Below, in pieces: positions 26,183-35,417 of a stretch of 64,000 bases of DNA. Source of the DNA: Arthrobacter sp. MA-N2 (lineage in GTDB: Bacteria > Actinomycetota > Actinomycetes > Actinomycetales > Micrococcaceae); contig NZ_KI912155.1 of NCBI RefSeq assembly GCF_000517125.1, forward strand, positions 373,707 through 437,706, in the 5' to 3' direction. The notes under the pieces were generated by a model that had not been told where the DNA came from, searched no databases, and saw nothing but the letters and a program-made list of their open reading frames with translations. The first letter of the stretch is position 1. Each line of letters opens with the position of its first letter. The position numbers and the translations under genes were made by a program.

Positions 26183-27958
26183 CTACTTCTGAGCCCACTC
26201 CCAGAAGTTCCACCAGACACCGGTCTGGTTCGGCATGAGCTTTACGCCCGTGATGCGGTCGCTGTAGGCGTCCACGTTCACCGACTGGAAGAGCGGAACA
26301 CCGTATGCGCTGTCCCAGATCTTCTTGTCGATCTGCTTCTCAAGGTCATCCTGCTTGCTGCGGTCCGTGGTTACCACGAGCTGCTCCATCAACTGGTCGG
26401 CATCTGTGTTGCTGAACTGGTTGAAGTTGTTGCCGCCGGCGGTCTTGAAGATCTGCGGAACGCCGGAGACTCCGACGCCCGGGTTGATCCAACCGAAGAT
26501 CGTGGCATCGTAGCCGCCCTTGCCGAGCGCTTTGCCCCAGTCGGAGGCACCGAGGCCGCCGTCGACGATCTTGAAGCCCGCCTTGGTGGCGGATTCGCGG
26601 ATCAGCGAGAAAGCGTCAACACGGTTCGGGTTGTCCTTGTTGTACATGATCCGGATTTCCGGCGTAGCACCGTTCAGGAGCTTCTTGGCACCATCAATGT
26701 CCACGTCCTGGTAGGCCGAGGAGCCATTGTTCTTGGCGGAATCAGCGTAGGCAGCCTGCTGGGGAACGAAGATCTGCGAATCCAGCGGCTTCGCGTTCGG
26801 ATCAAGCTTGCCCACAATCTTGCTGACGATGTCCTTGCGGGGCACTGTCTTCATGAAAGCCGTGCGCACGTTTTGGTCGGCCAGCGGGCCCGAGAAGTTC
26901 AGGTCCAAGTGATCGAAGGCCAGCTGATTGCCCTGGTCAACGGTGACGCCTTGGCTCGTGAGCGCCTTGAGCTGGTCAAGCGTGTCAGCGGAAGCCTGCG
27001 GGGCAATGATGTCCGCCTCGCCGTTCTTGAGGGCTTGAACCTGTGCCGGTGCCGAACCGATGTATCGGACGGTGATTTCGTCCAGGTTCGGAGTCGGTCC
27101 CCAGTTGTAGTCCTTGTTCCGGACCATGGTGAGGGACTGGTCCTGGTTCATGCTCTTGACGATGTAAGGACCGTTTGAGAGGAACAGGGTGGGGTCCGCG
27201 GGAAGCGTCTTCGTGTCGAAGCCGGTGTTCCACATGTCCGACATTGCCTTCAGCTTCGGGTCCGCAGGCAGCGGTGCCTTGGAGTCTCCGCGGGGCTTGC
27301 TCTTGAAGAAGTCGATCAAGGCCTGGGTGTCCTTCAGGCCGGCCTTCTGGGCAAGGACGTGGGCAGGAACGTCAATGCCGGGACCGCCGAGCGCGATCTC
27401 CCAGTCAGCGAACGGCTTGGAGTACTTAAGCGTGAGGGTCTTGTTGTTGTTGCTGATCTCCGGGAAGTCCGTGAGACTCAGGCCTGTATTGTCACCGGCG
27501 TAGGAGAAATACGAGGTACCGGTCTTGGCCTTGGGGTCGGCGTCGTCGTAGTAACCGGAGAACGCTGCCCACTGCAGGAGGAGGTCGGCTGCAGAAACCG
27601 GGGTACCGTCGGACCACTTCACGCCATCATTGATGGTGTACTTCACGGTCAGTGGGTTGTCCGAGACCTTTTCCATCGAGCCGAACTTGTCGTTGTGAAC
27701 GACGTTCAACTTGTTGTCAATGTAGTAGAAGCCCGAGTGCGTTGCGTAGCTGATCTTGGAGTTGATGTCCGTGTTGCCGTCGGCTGTGTTGGGGTTGAAG
27801 GTGTTGAAAGCGTTGACCTCGACCACGGTGGCCGTGCCGCCCGTCTTGGCTGCTCCAGTGGATGGGGTATTGCCACCGGAGTTGCCGGCGCAGGCGCTCA
27901 GTGCCATCACGGCGATTGCCGCAATACCCACTGCTTTGGAAGTACGTCCGAAACGCAT
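26183..27958 (-). CDS. Oligopeptide ABC importer substrate-binding lipoprotein, second system
   Basis: 591 aa, SBP_bac_5 family. The signal MRFGRTSKAVGIAAIAVMAL ends with the lipobox LSAC, followed by a Gly/Ser/Thr-rich linker (GNSGGNTPSTGAAKTGG). The peptide-binding body includes NDGVKWSDGTPVSAADLLLQW, the family landmark for the first domain. ATG 27958 is preceded by AGGAGG. The leader and ribosome-binding region closely resemble those of the gene at 20370. First gene of the second importer. Confidence 0.94.
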   Translation of the reverse strand: MRFGRTSKAVGIAAIAVMALSACAGNSGGNTPSTGAAKTGGTATVVEVNAFNTFNPNTADGNTDINSKISYATHSGFYYIDNKLNVVHNDKFGSMEKVSDNPLTVKYTINDGVKWSDGTPVSAADLLLQWAAFSGYYDDADPKAKTGTSYFSYAGDNTGLSLTDFPEISNNNKTLTLKYSKPFADWEIALGGPGIDVPAHVLAQKAGLKDTQALIDFFKSKPRGDSKAPLPADPKLKAMSDMWNTGFDTKTLPADPTLFLSNGPYIVKSMNQDQSLTMVRNKDYNWGPTPNLDEITVRYIGSAPAQVQALKNGEADIIAPQASADTLDQLKALTSQGVTVDQGNQLAFDHLDLNFSGPLADQNVRTAFMKTVPRKDIVSKIVGKLDPNAKPLDSQIFVPQQAAYADSAKNNGSSAYQDVDIDGAKKLLNGATPEIRIMYNKDNPNRVDAFSLIRESATKAGFKIVDGGLGASDWGKALGKGGYDATIFGWINPGVGVSGVPQIFKTAGGNNFNQFSNTDADQLMEQLVVTTDRSKQDDLEKQIDKKIWDSAYGVPLFQSVNVDAYSDRITGVKLMPNQTGVWWNFWEWAQK

Positions 27959-28170
27959 TCCGCCTCCTATGTATTTGAGTGGAAAAAGCCGGCGCTGTTG
28001 ACTCCGGCAGACTGCCACAACCCCCTCAGCAGGCTTGTGGCTAGTCTCACATGAGCAGTAGCCTAGCGCCCGGAACGGATGTTTGTGGCCAAAGTTTCCC
28101 GTCGGTAAAGTTTGTTATCGATATGCAATCATTGAAGGACGTCCAAGTGGTTCAATGATCCAGCTGACAC

Positions 28171-28209
28171 GACACAAGCCCCGGATCAAGGCGAACCGGG
28201 GCTTGTGTC
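28171..28209 (-). terminator. Terminator hairpin after ychF
   Basis: A perfect 14-bp stem (28171-28184 and 28196-28209) with an 11-nt loop lies 31 bp after the ychF stop. No T-run follows on the minus strand. The rest of 27959-28170 shows only the leader of the binding-protein gene. Confidence 0.7.
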
Positions 28210-28240
28210 AGTTAATTCTCCATCACTGAAGATGGTGGTC

Positions 28241-29326
28241 CTACACGTTGAAGCGGAACTCCACCACATCGCCGTCGGCCATGACATACTCTTTGCCTTC
28301 AATACGGACCTTGCCGCGGGACTTGGCCTCGGCCATGGAACCGGCATCGATAAGGTCGTCGAAGGAGACAACTTCGGCCTTGATGAATCCCCGCTGGAAA
28401 TCCGTGTGGATGACTCCTGCGGCCTGGGGCGCGGTATCGCCCCGGTGGATGGTCCAGGCGCGGGCTTCCTTGGGACCGGCCGTCAGGTAGGTCTGCAGCC
28501 CGAGGGTGTGGAAACCGACCCGCGCCAGCTGGTCGAGGCCGGATTCGTCCTGGCCGTTCATCTCGAGCATCTCGCGGGCTTCTTCTTCGTCGAGTTCGAC
28601 GAGATCGGATTCCAGCTTGGCATCAAGGAAAATGCAGTCAGCCGGCGCCACCAAGGCACGCAATTCCTCCTGCTTTTCCGGGCTGCCCAAGATTCCCTCG
28701 TCCGAGTTGAAGACGTAGATGAAAGGTTTGGCAGTGAGGAGGCTGAGTTCCTTGAGGTGCTCCATCTCCAGCTTGTCGCTCTTGACCGAGGAGAAGATGG
28801 TGTCGCCACGTTCCAACACGGCCTGGGCGGCCAGGATTGCCGCCAGTTCCGCGGCTTCCCGCTTCTTGATCTTTACTTCTTTTTCGATCCGCGGAATGGC
28901 CTTTTCGATCGTCTGGAGGTCTGCCAGGATCAATTCGGTGTTGATCGTCTCAATATCGGAGCGCGGATCGACCTTGCCGTCGACGTGGACCACGTCCGGG
29001 TCATCGAAGACACGAATCACTTGGGCGATGGCTTCTGCCTCGCGGATGTTCGCGAGGAACTTGTTGCCCAGGCCTTCGCCTTCGGAGGCGCCCTTCACGA
29101 TCCCGGCGATGTCCACGAACGAGACAACGGCCGGCAGGAGGCGCTGGGACCCGAAGACCTCCGCCAGCTTCTGCAGGCGCGGGTCCGGCAGGTTGACGAC
29201 ACCGACGTTGGGCTCGATGGTGGCGAACGGATAGTTCGCTGCCAGCACCTGGTTGCGGGTCAGTGCGTTGAAAAGAGTTGATTTGCCGACGTTGGGCAGT
29301 CCGACGATGCCAATAGTAAGAGCCAC
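28241..29326 (-). CDS. ychF: Redox-regulated ATPase YchF (Obg family)
   Basis: 361-aa P-loop protein with Obg-type fold and ATP preference, implicated in ribosome binding and oxidative stress response. G1 GLPNVGKSTLF starts at about residue 8, the switch region NYPFATIEPNVG and G3 DIAGIVKGASEGEGLGNKFL follow, and the C-terminal TGS domain (QTYLTAGPKEARAWTIHRGD...) ends in DGDVVEFRFNV. GTG 29326 gives MALTIGIVG, the usual start; an ATG two codons upstream is possible and the open frame runs on far beyond it. A TAGAAT box lies 8 nt upstream. Confidence 0.95.
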   Translation of the reverse strand: MALTIGIVGLPNVGKSTLFNALTRNQVLAANYPFATIEPNVGVVNLPDPRLQKLAEVFGSQRLLPAVVSFVDIAGIVKGASEGEGLGNKFLANIREAEAIAQVIRVFDDPDVVHVDGKVDPRSDIETINTELILADLQTIEKAIPRIEKEVKIKKREAAELAAILAAQAVLERGDTIFSSVKSDKLEMEHLKELSLLTAKPFIYVFNSDEGILGSPEKQEELRALVAPADCIFLDAKLESDLVELDEEEAREMLEMNGQDESGLDQLARVGFHTLGLQTYLTAGPKEARAWTIHRGDTAPQAAGVIHTDFQRGFIKAEVVSFDDLIDAGSMAEAKSRGKVRIEGKEYVMADGDVVEFRFNV

Positions 29327-29334
29327 GAGCATTG

Positions 29335-29340
29335 ATTCTA
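29335..29340 (-). promoter_or_regulatory. -10 box of ychF
   Basis: TAGAAT on the minus strand ends 8 nt before GTG 29326 and 2 nt before the alternative ATG, consistent with a leaderless or near-leaderless mRNA beginning at GTG. Confidence 0.45.
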
Positions 29341-29441
29341 CCCGTTGAGTGCCCTTGTCCGCTTTGCGGAAGATCCCAGCACGGCAGTGCCGCCGGTTCA
29401 CCTTCCTTATATTGTCCGGCCCCTGTGCCAAGGTTGGGGAC

Positions 29442-30653
29442 ATGGATGGTTTTGCAGTGATTCTCGCGTTGTTCATGCTTCTTCTCGGAGCGGCCGGCGG
29501 CCTGGTGGCCGGGTTCCTCTTCTTCAGGCGCCGCAGCCTCGCGCTGGAAGAAGATTTCGACGGCGTCTCGGCCCGCCTTTCCGCGGTGAACGCCCAGTTT
29601 GCCGCCGCCGACGCCGAACGGCGGCTTTTGTTGTCACAGAACCGTGAACTGAACGAGTCCAGGAACCAGGATGGAAGCGTGCTGCGTGCCCTTGGCCCGG
29701 TTGCCGAGAAACTGACGGCTGTCCAGCAACAGGTATCGCTTCTGGAACGGGACCGATTGGAACAGTACGGGCAGCTTGCCCAACAGCTCCAGGAAGCCCG
29801 GCTGTCGGACGAACAACTGCTGCGCTCCACCCATGCCCTCGCATCTGCCCTGCGATCCAACAGCGCACGGGGCCAGTGGGGAGAAGTCCAGCTGCGCCGG
29901 GTGGTGGAAGCGGCCGGCATGCTGCGGCACGTCGATTTTCATGAGCAAGTGCATTCCGCGTCCGTGGACAATGCTGTCCGTCCGGATCTGGTGGTCCAGT
30001 TGCCGGGCGGGAAGCAGTTGGTGGTGGATGCGAAGGTTCCGTTGGCGTCCTACCTCGCTGCCCAGGAACAGGGCAACGCGCTGCACTGGGCAGGAAACGG
30101 GACGGGAAGCTCCGGCACCGATGCTTTGCTGCTGGCTCATGCGAAAGCCCTCAAGTCCCATGTGGATGCTTTGGGATCCAAGAAATACTGGGACATCCCT
30201 GGAAACTCGCCCGAGCTGGTCATCTGCTTCCTGCCTGCCGAATCAATCTTGGCGGCAGCGCTCGAAGCGGACCCGGCACTCTTGGACCACGCCCTCTCCC
30301 GGAACGTCGTACTGGCTTCGCCCGGCACTCTGTTGGCCGTTCTTAAGTCCGTTGCCTTCACCTGGCGCCAGGACGTTTTGACTGACAACGCCCGGGAACT
30401 CTTCGAGCTCGCCCGGCAGCTGTACGAACGCATGGGCACCCTTGGTGAGAACGTGGGAAAGCTGGGTTCGTCGTTGAAGACCTCGGTGGATCGCTATAAC
30501 GCCCTTGTCGGAACGCTGGAGGCCCGTGTCTTGCCCACGGCACGCAAGCTCAACGCCATGGACACAGACGGCCTGCAGTCACCGCCCGCCGTGGAAGCAG
30601 TGCCGCGGACCTTGGCCGCACCCGAACTCATCGAAGGAGAATCGGCGGCCTAG
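29442..30653 (+). CDS. rmuC: DNA recombination protein RmuC homolog
   Basis: 403 aa. One N-terminal membrane helix (about residues 4-26, AVILALFMLLLGAAGGLVAG), a coiled coil (about 35-110) and the RmuC nuclease-like core: GQWGEVQLRRVVEAAGM, RPDLVVQLPGGKQLVVDAKVPL, then KKYWDIPGNSPELVICFLPAES. The core belongs to the PD-(D/E)xK superfamily, with Asp in RPDLVV and Asp/Lys in VVDAKV as likely active residues. RmuC limits DNA inversions at short repeats in E. coli. ATG 29442 is chosen because the helix starts there; the open frame upstream runs through the promoter region. Divergent from ychF. Confidence 0.92.
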   Translation: MDGFAVILALFMLLLGAAGGLVAGFLFFRRRSLALEEDFDGVSARLSAVNAQFAAADAERRLLLSQNRELNESRNQDGSVLRALGPVAEKLTAVQQQVSLLERDRLEQYGQLAQQLQEARLSDEQLLRSTHALASALRSNSARGQWGEVQLRRVVEAAGMLRHVDFHEQVHSASVDNAVRPDLVVQLPGGKQLVVDAKVPLASYLAAQEQGNALHWAGNGTGSSGTDALLLAHAKALKSHVDALGSKKYWDIPGNSPELVICFLPAESILAAALEADPALLDHALSRNVVLASPGTLLAVLKSVAFTWRQDVLTDNARELFELARQLYERMGTLGENVGKLGSSLKTSVDRYNALVGTLEARVLPTARKLNAMDTDGLQSPPAVEAVPRTLAAPELIEGESAA

Positions 30654-30688
30654 AAGTGGCCGGCCGGCGAGGAGTCGGCCACGAGCCC

Positions 30689-31774
30689 CTAGGACGTCGG
30701 GCGGTTTCCGCGTCCGCCCAGGGCACGGGTGACGTCGCCGGCTTCTTTGAGGGTGGCGCGCAGTTCCTTAGGCAAGGAGAACAAGAGGTCTTCCTCCGCT
30801 GTCACGATTTCCTCAACCGCACCGTAGCCGTAGTCGGCCAGCAAGCGGAGCACGTCCTGAACCAGGACCTCGGGAACGGATGCGCCGGAGGTCACGCCAA
30901 CGGTAGCGACGCCCTCGAACCAGCTTTCGTCGACCTCGTTCGCGAAGTCGACCCGATGGGAGGCCTTCGCACCATACTCGAGCGCCACCTCGACGAGCCG
31001 CACGGAGTTGGAGGAATTCGCCGACCCAACCACGATCACCAAGTCGGCCTGCGGGGCGATCTTCTTGATGGCGACTTGGCGGTTGGTGGTGGCATAGCAG
31101 ATGTCGTCGCTGGGCGGATCCTGCAACGTGGGGAAACGCTCCTTGAGCATTCGGACCGTTTCCATGGTCTCGTCCACGCTCAGGGTGGTTTGCGAAAGCC
31201 AGATGGTCTTCTCCGGATCCCGCACGGTGACTTTGTCCACCTCGTGCGGACCGTTGATGATTTGGATGTGGTCCGGGGCTTCGCCGGCCGTGCCTTCCAC
31301 TTCCTCGTGCCCGTCATGGCCGATCAGGAGAATATCGTAATCGTCTTTCGCGAAGCGTACGGCTTCACGATGGACTTTCGTGACGAGGGGGCACGTCGCA
31401 TCGATGGTGCGCAGGCCGCGGTCTTCGGCCGACTGTACGACGGCCGGGGACACGCCGTGAGCAGAGAAGATCACCAGCGCGCCTTCGGGCACTTCATCCG
31501 TCTCGTCGACGAAGATGGCCCCCTTTTCCTCCAGCGAGGTGACCACATGCACGTTATGCACGATCTGCTTGCGCACGTACACGGGCGGCCCATAGTGTTC
31601 CAACGCCTTCTCCACCGCAATGACAGCGCGGTCGACTCCTGCGCAATATCCGCGCGGTGCCGCGAGCAGGACCCGTTTGGCACGGGTTACTGGCGCGGCA
31701 GCCAGCACCTCTTCCGGCGTCCGGCGCCTACGCGGGACAGAGGGCATCGGAATGGAGACTGCTGAGCTGCTCAT
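30689..31774 (-). CDS. ispH: 4-hydroxy-3-methylbut-2-enyl diphosphate reductase
   Basis: 361-aa iron-sulfur enzyme of the last MEP-pathway step, making IPP and DMAPP. The three cluster ligands are present: C44 ([12 protein letters not shown]), C129 ([11 protein letters not shown]) and C227 (ICYATTNRQ). The substrate-binding His and Ser motifs FSAHGVSP and GSANSSNS are also seen. Its ATG overlaps the stop of the upstream membrane protein gene (ATGA), so they are coupled. It is convergent with rmuC; a 7-bp-stem hairpin at 30656-30682 may separate the two. Confidence 0.96.
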   Translation of the reverse strand: MSSSAVSIPMPSVPRRRRTPEEVLAAAPVTRAKRVLLAAPRGYCAGVDRAVIAVEKALEHYGPPVYVRKQIVHNVHVVTSLEEKGAIFVDETDEVPEGALVIFSAHGVSPAVVQSAEDRGLRTIDATCPLVTKVHREAVRFAKDDYDILLIGHDGHEEVEGTAGEAPDHIQIINGPHEVDKVTVRDPEKTIWLSQTTLSVDETMETVRMLKERFPTLQDPPSDDICYATTNRQVAIKKIAPQADLVIVVGSANSSNSVRLVEVALEYGAKASHRVDFANEVDESWFEGVATVGVTSGASVPEVLVQDVLRLLADYGYGAVEEIVTAEEDLLFSLPKELRATLKEAGDVTRALGGRGNRPTS

Positions 31775-32661
31775 CCCTCCATGCTACCGGCAGCGCTCCC
31801 CCGCATACCCGGCCTGGCTTTGGGAGCCAGGATCAGCATGATCAGGCCGAGCAGCGCTAGAACTCCCCCGGCGACCGCGGCGACAGTGATCCAGCCAGTG
31901 AAATTGTCCACCGATGCTGCGACCAACTCCCGGGCGAACAGCGCGCCGGTAGCAGTTCCGCCGAGGCCTGCGTCTCCTGCGCCCTTCAGCACCGTAGCGG
32001 CTGCTTGCCACAGACCGGCGAGTGCGGCCAGTCCCAGTCCTGTGAACAAGAAAATTGCGCCCCGGCGCCTCGCGGCCATCAGCGCAAGTCCAAGCAAAAG
32101 GATGGCGCCGAGGGCCGGGATCCACCACATCGGCGCATACGCCGCGACACTGTCTACCTGCTGCCGCTGGGCAGGGCCTCCGATGTTGATCAGGGTGGAT
32201 GGTGGCGGCTCAATGGGGAGTTTTGTTGTTACGGCCAGCCGGTCCGCGAGAAGCTTCGTCAAGGGACCGACGTCGAGCACCAGGGAGGTTCCCGCGTTTG
32301 AGTTTTCAGAACCGATACTTCCGGCGAAATTCAGCCGATGGCTCCGGCGCACGGTTTCATTCCATGCCTGGGGGTACTCGGGCCATTTTGACATTGCGGT
32401 GGCCGCATCCTTGAGGAACGAGGCGCCAAGTTGCTCCACAGGAGCAGGCAGTTCGACTTTGGATTCAAGACTTCCGATGGCGGTAGCGGCCAGTCGGGCC
32501 TGGAACGCCTCGTTCTTTCCAAGCGAGGACGTGAGCGCCACGAACCCGTCTTCCCGGACGATGTTGGCGTCCGTCCATGCCATGGGGACGGCGATTCCTG
32601 TGAGCAGAAGGGCAAAGATCACTGCGATTGCAGAGACGAACGAGCGCAAGGGGTTCCTCAA
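31771..32661 (-). CDS. Membrane protein of unknown function upstream of ispH
   Basis: 296 aa from TTG 32661 ([22 protein letters not shown]), chosen because a signal-anchor helix begins there; an ATG at 32727 in the same frame is an alternative. One N-terminal helix, an extracellular domain of about 150 residues, then three or four C-terminal helices (about 165-185, 192-212, 240-275). The pattern resembles actinobacterial proteins with an external domain between helices. Gene order suggests coupling to ispH by the ATGA overlap, but no functional link is known to me. Divergent from xseA. Confidence 0.75.
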   Translation of the reverse strand: MRNPLRSFVSAIAVIFALLLTGIAVPMAWTDANIVREDGFVALTSSLGKNEAFQARLAATAIGSLESKVELPAPVEQLGASFLKDAATAMSKWPEYPQAWNETVRRSHRLNFAGSIGSENSNAGTSLVLDVGPLTKLLADRLAVTTKLPIEPPPSTLINIGGPAQRQQVDSVAAYAPMWWIPALGAILLLGLALMAARRRGAIFLFTGLGLAALAGLWQAAATVLKGAGDAGLGGTATGALFARELVAASVDNFTGWITVAAVAGGVLALLGLIMLILAPKARPGMRGSAAGSMEG

Positions 32662-32878
32662 GTTTGGCGTGCAACGGTTCCAAGCGGGCGACGATGAGTA
32701 GACGATGAATAATTGTCGGCCATGCATGCTAAAGGTATGGATAGAGTTGGAAGCCTGCCGCCGGCGTTTCGGTAGCAAGCTTTCAATAGCACCGACAGCA
32801 GCGGTGCTTCCACCAGCCCTTAGCAAAGTACCAGCGAGGACGGAACCATGCATCAGCCACCATCAGGAGGCTACCCGC

Positions 32879-34219
32879 GTGTCCTATGATGCCGTACCCG
32901 GCGGCACGTCATCGGCGTCGCCCATGGGAAGCTCCCCCGAGGAAGAGTCCACCCTGCCTGCCACGGCATCGGAGACCAGCCCGGAGAACCCCTGGCCGCT
33001 GCAATTGTTGTCCCGCAAACTGAAGACCCATATTGAGCGGGCTCCCGCCGCGTGGATCGAAGGTCAAGTCATCGAGCTCAACCGTCGTGGCAGCAGTGCT
33101 TTCGTCACGCTGCGGGACACCGACGCTGAAATCTCTTTGCCGGCATCACTGTGGTCCAACGTCCTGGACCGCCAGAAGGTGCCGCTGGAGCGTGGCTCAC
33201 GCGTTGTCGCCTTGGTAAGACCCGAATTCTGGCTTAAGACCGGGCGGCTCAACATGTCGATCAAGGACATCCGTCCGGTAGGTCTTGGCGATCTCCTCGC
33301 CAGAATCGAACGCCTGCGCCAGGCCCTTGCCGCCGAAGGATTGTTCTCCGAGTCGCGGAAGAAAAGGCTGCCCCTGCTCCCCCACCGGATCGGACTCATC
33401 ACCGGCCGCGACTCGGACGCCAAGAAAGACGTCCTCCGCAATGCTGCCCTCCGCTGGCCCGCCGTCGAATTCGCCGTCCGCGAGGTCGCAGTCCAGGGTG
33501 TCACCGCAGTCAGCCAGATCCTGGCGGCGCTCAAGGAGTTCGACGCCGATCCCCACGTGGACGTGATCGTGATCGCCCGTGGCGGCGGAGCCCTGGAGGA
33601 CCTGCTTCCGTTCAGCAACGAAGAGCTGGTCCGGGCAGTATCTGCAACGACTACGCCCGTGGTCAGCGCAATTGGGCATGAGGCCGACCACCCGATCCTG
33701 GACGATGTCGCCGATCTGCGGGCGTCAACACCCACCGACGCAGCGAAACGGATCGTGCCGGACGTCGCCGAGGAGCTGGCGAGGGTCCGGCAAGCCCGTG
33801 AGCAACTTCACCGCAGCGTGGGCCGTCTGGTGGACCGGGAGACGGACCGACTTCACGCGTTGAGGTCACGCCCCGTGTTGGCATCTCCGGAAGGAATGGT
33901 CACAGCCCGGGAAGAGGATGTCGAGCGGCTCCGGAGGCATGCCCACACGGCGGTGAGCTCCGCCGTCGTGCGCGCACTCGACCAGGTGCACCACCTGCGC
34001 GCCCAGGTGCGGGCGTTGTCCCCGCAAAAAACGCTGGACCGAGGCTACGCCGTGGTGCAGCTTGCGGGAGCGGACGGCCTCGGCCAGGACGTGGTCCGGA
34101 GCCCCGAGCAAGCGCCAGTCGGCACTGAACTGACCCTGCGTTTGGCGGAAGGCCGCCTCGCCGCCGTATCTTCCGGAGCCGCCGGACACCCAAGCAACCA
34201 CCAGCAGAATGAGGATTGA
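32879..34219 (+). CDS. xseA: Exodeoxyribonuclease VII large subunit
   Basis: 446 aa. An N-terminal OB-fold (HIERAPAAWIEGQVIELNRRG...AFVTLRDTDAEISL) precedes the catalytic core with the family motifs PHRIGLITGRDSDAKKDVLRN and DVIVIARGGGALEDLLPFSNE, and ATTTPVVSAIGHEADHPILD. A C-terminal coiled coil binds several XseB copies. GTG 32879 follows AGGAGG at 8 nt. The first 40 residues are a disordered Ser/Thr/Pro/Glu-rich tail. Operon with xseB, 3 nt apart. Confidence 0.96.
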   Translation: MSYDAVPGGTSSASPMGSSPEEESTLPATASETSPENPWPLQLLSRKLKTHIERAPAAWIEGQVIELNRRGSSAFVTLRDTDAEISLPASLWSNVLDRQKVPLERGSRVVALVRPEFWLKTGRLNMSIKDIRPVGLGDLLARIERLRQALAAEGLFSESRKKRLPLLPHRIGLITGRDSDAKKDVLRNAALRWPAVEFAVREVAVQGVTAVSQILAALKEFDADPHVDVIVIARGGGALEDLLPFSNEELVRAVSATTTPVVSAIGHEADHPILDDVADLRASTPTDAAKRIVPDVAEELARVRQAREQLHRSVGRLVDRETDRLHALRSRPVLASPEGMVTAREEDVERLRRHAHTAVSSAVVRALDQVHHLRAQVRALSPQKTLDRGYAVVQLAGADGLGQDVVRSPEQAPVGTELTLRLAEGRLAAVSSGAAGHPSNHQQNED

Positions 34220-34222
34220 GAA

Positions 34223-34480
34223 ATGACGGCAGAGAACGCCTCCCCCGAGGCCACAGCTTCAACTGAGAACCTGGACGCCCTCAGCTACGAGGAAGCCCGC
34301 GAACAGCTCATGGGCGTGGTCGGCCGCCTCGAAGCCGGCGGAGCAAGCCTCGAGGAATCACTCGCGCTATGGGAACGCGGAGAAGCCCTCGCAAAGCGCT
34401 GCGAAGAATGGCTGGAAGGTGCCCGCAGGAGGCTCGCCGCGGCCCGGCACAGTGGCGAGGACGACGCGGCCACGCGTTGA
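34223..34480 (+). CDS. xseB: Exodeoxyribonuclease VII small subunit
   Basis: 85 aa. Two helices with the family pattern [45 protein letters not shown]; it assembles on the XseA coiled coil and is needed for activity on single-stranded DNA. The start is 3 nt after the xseA stop. The acidic, Thr-rich N-terminal 20 residues are variable in the family. Confidence 0.95.
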   Translation: MTAENASPEATASTENLDALSYEEAREQLMGVVGRLEAGGASLEESLALWERGEALAKRCEEWLEGARRRLAAARHSGEDDAATR

Positions 34481-34512
34481 ATCATGCGCGCCAAGAACGT
34501 GCCCCCGGCCTC

Positions 34513-35367
34513 CTAGGATTGGACGGCCATCGCCCGTTCGGCCGACACGTTGAAATTGGCTTTCGGCCAGCTGAGATCCAGCTTTCCAAGCGCCTCCAGA
34601 AGAAGCTCCTGGACTGCGATCCTCGCAAACCACTTCTTGTTCGCCGGAACCACGTACCACGGCGCCACCTCGGTTGAGGTCTTCTCGAAAACGAGTTGAT
34701 AGGCCTTCATGTAGGAGTCCCAGAGCGCCCGTTCCCTGAGATCGCTCGTGTTGTACTTCCAATGTTTGGACGGGTCGTCCAAGCGTGCCAGAAGTCGCGT
34801 TTTCTGCTCATCGCGGCTGATGTTCAGCATGACCTTGACGATCGCGGTGCCCTGTTCGGCCAGACGCGCCTCGAACTCGTTGATGGCTCCATAGCGCCGT
34901 TCCAGTTCAGCCTCGTCGGCCCAACCGTGCACGCGGTGGATCAGCACGTCCTCGTAGTGCGAGCGATCAAAAACTCCAACGAAACCGGCGTCGGGCAAGG
35001 CTTTCTCGACCCGCCAAAGAAAGTCGTGGGCTTTCTCTTCCTCAGTCGGCGTCTTGAACGGAGCAACCCTCACTCCCTGTGGATCCATCGATCCCACGAC
35101 GTGTTCGACAATCCCTCCCTTGCCGGCGGTGTCCATGGCTTGGAGGATCAGGAGCACTCGCTTCTGGCTGCCAAACTTTCCCTGGGCAAAGAGCATCTCC
35201 TGCAGGACGTCCAAACGATCGTCCTGTGCTGCCAGCAAAGCGACCCCGTTAGGCTTCTTCCCTTTGTAGCCGGGCGTCGATTCGGGGTCTACCGCGTCGA
35301 GCGAGAATCCGGCCCCGACCTTCAAGACCGTTGATACTTGCTTGGTAAACTCCGTTGCCCCAGCCAT
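34513..35367 (-). CDS. Polyphosphate kinase 2 family protein
   Basis: 284-aa cytosolic PPK2 enzyme that transfers phosphate between polyphosphate and nucleotides. Walker A lies at MDTAGKGG (about residues 78-85), Walker B-like DRSHYEDVLIHRVHGW follows, and KHWKYNTSDLRERALWDSYMKAY is the lid region. The length and lid sequence suit a one-domain PPK2 that uses polyphosphate to phosphorylate AMP or ADP, but the exact class cannot be read with confidence. ATG 35367 has a GGAG site about 10 nt upstream; an upstream in-frame start at 35412 is not supported. Confidence 0.92.
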   Translation of the reverse strand: MAGATEFTKQVSTVLKVGAGFSLDAVDPESTPGYKGKKPNGVALLAAQDDRLDVLQEMLFAQGKFGSQKRVLLILQAMDTAGKGGIVEHVVGSMDPQGVRVAPFKTPTEEEKAHDFLWRVEKALPDAGFVGVFDRSHYEDVLIHRVHGWADEAELERRYGAINEFEARLAEQGTAIVKVMLNISRDEQKTRLLARLDDPSKHWKYNTSDLRERALWDSYMKAYQLVFEKTSTEVAPWYVVPANKKWFARIAVQELLLEALGKLDLSWPKANFNVSAERAMAVQS

Positions 35368-35417
35368 TTCGGCTTCTCCTCTGGTGTGGCCGCGCTGATG
35401 GCGGCGATCCACTTAGG

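Noticed and set aside
28241-29920. Long upstream extension of ychF
   Set aside because: The extension runs through the promoter region and into the divergent rmuC gene; the Obg-type P-loop starts at 29326.
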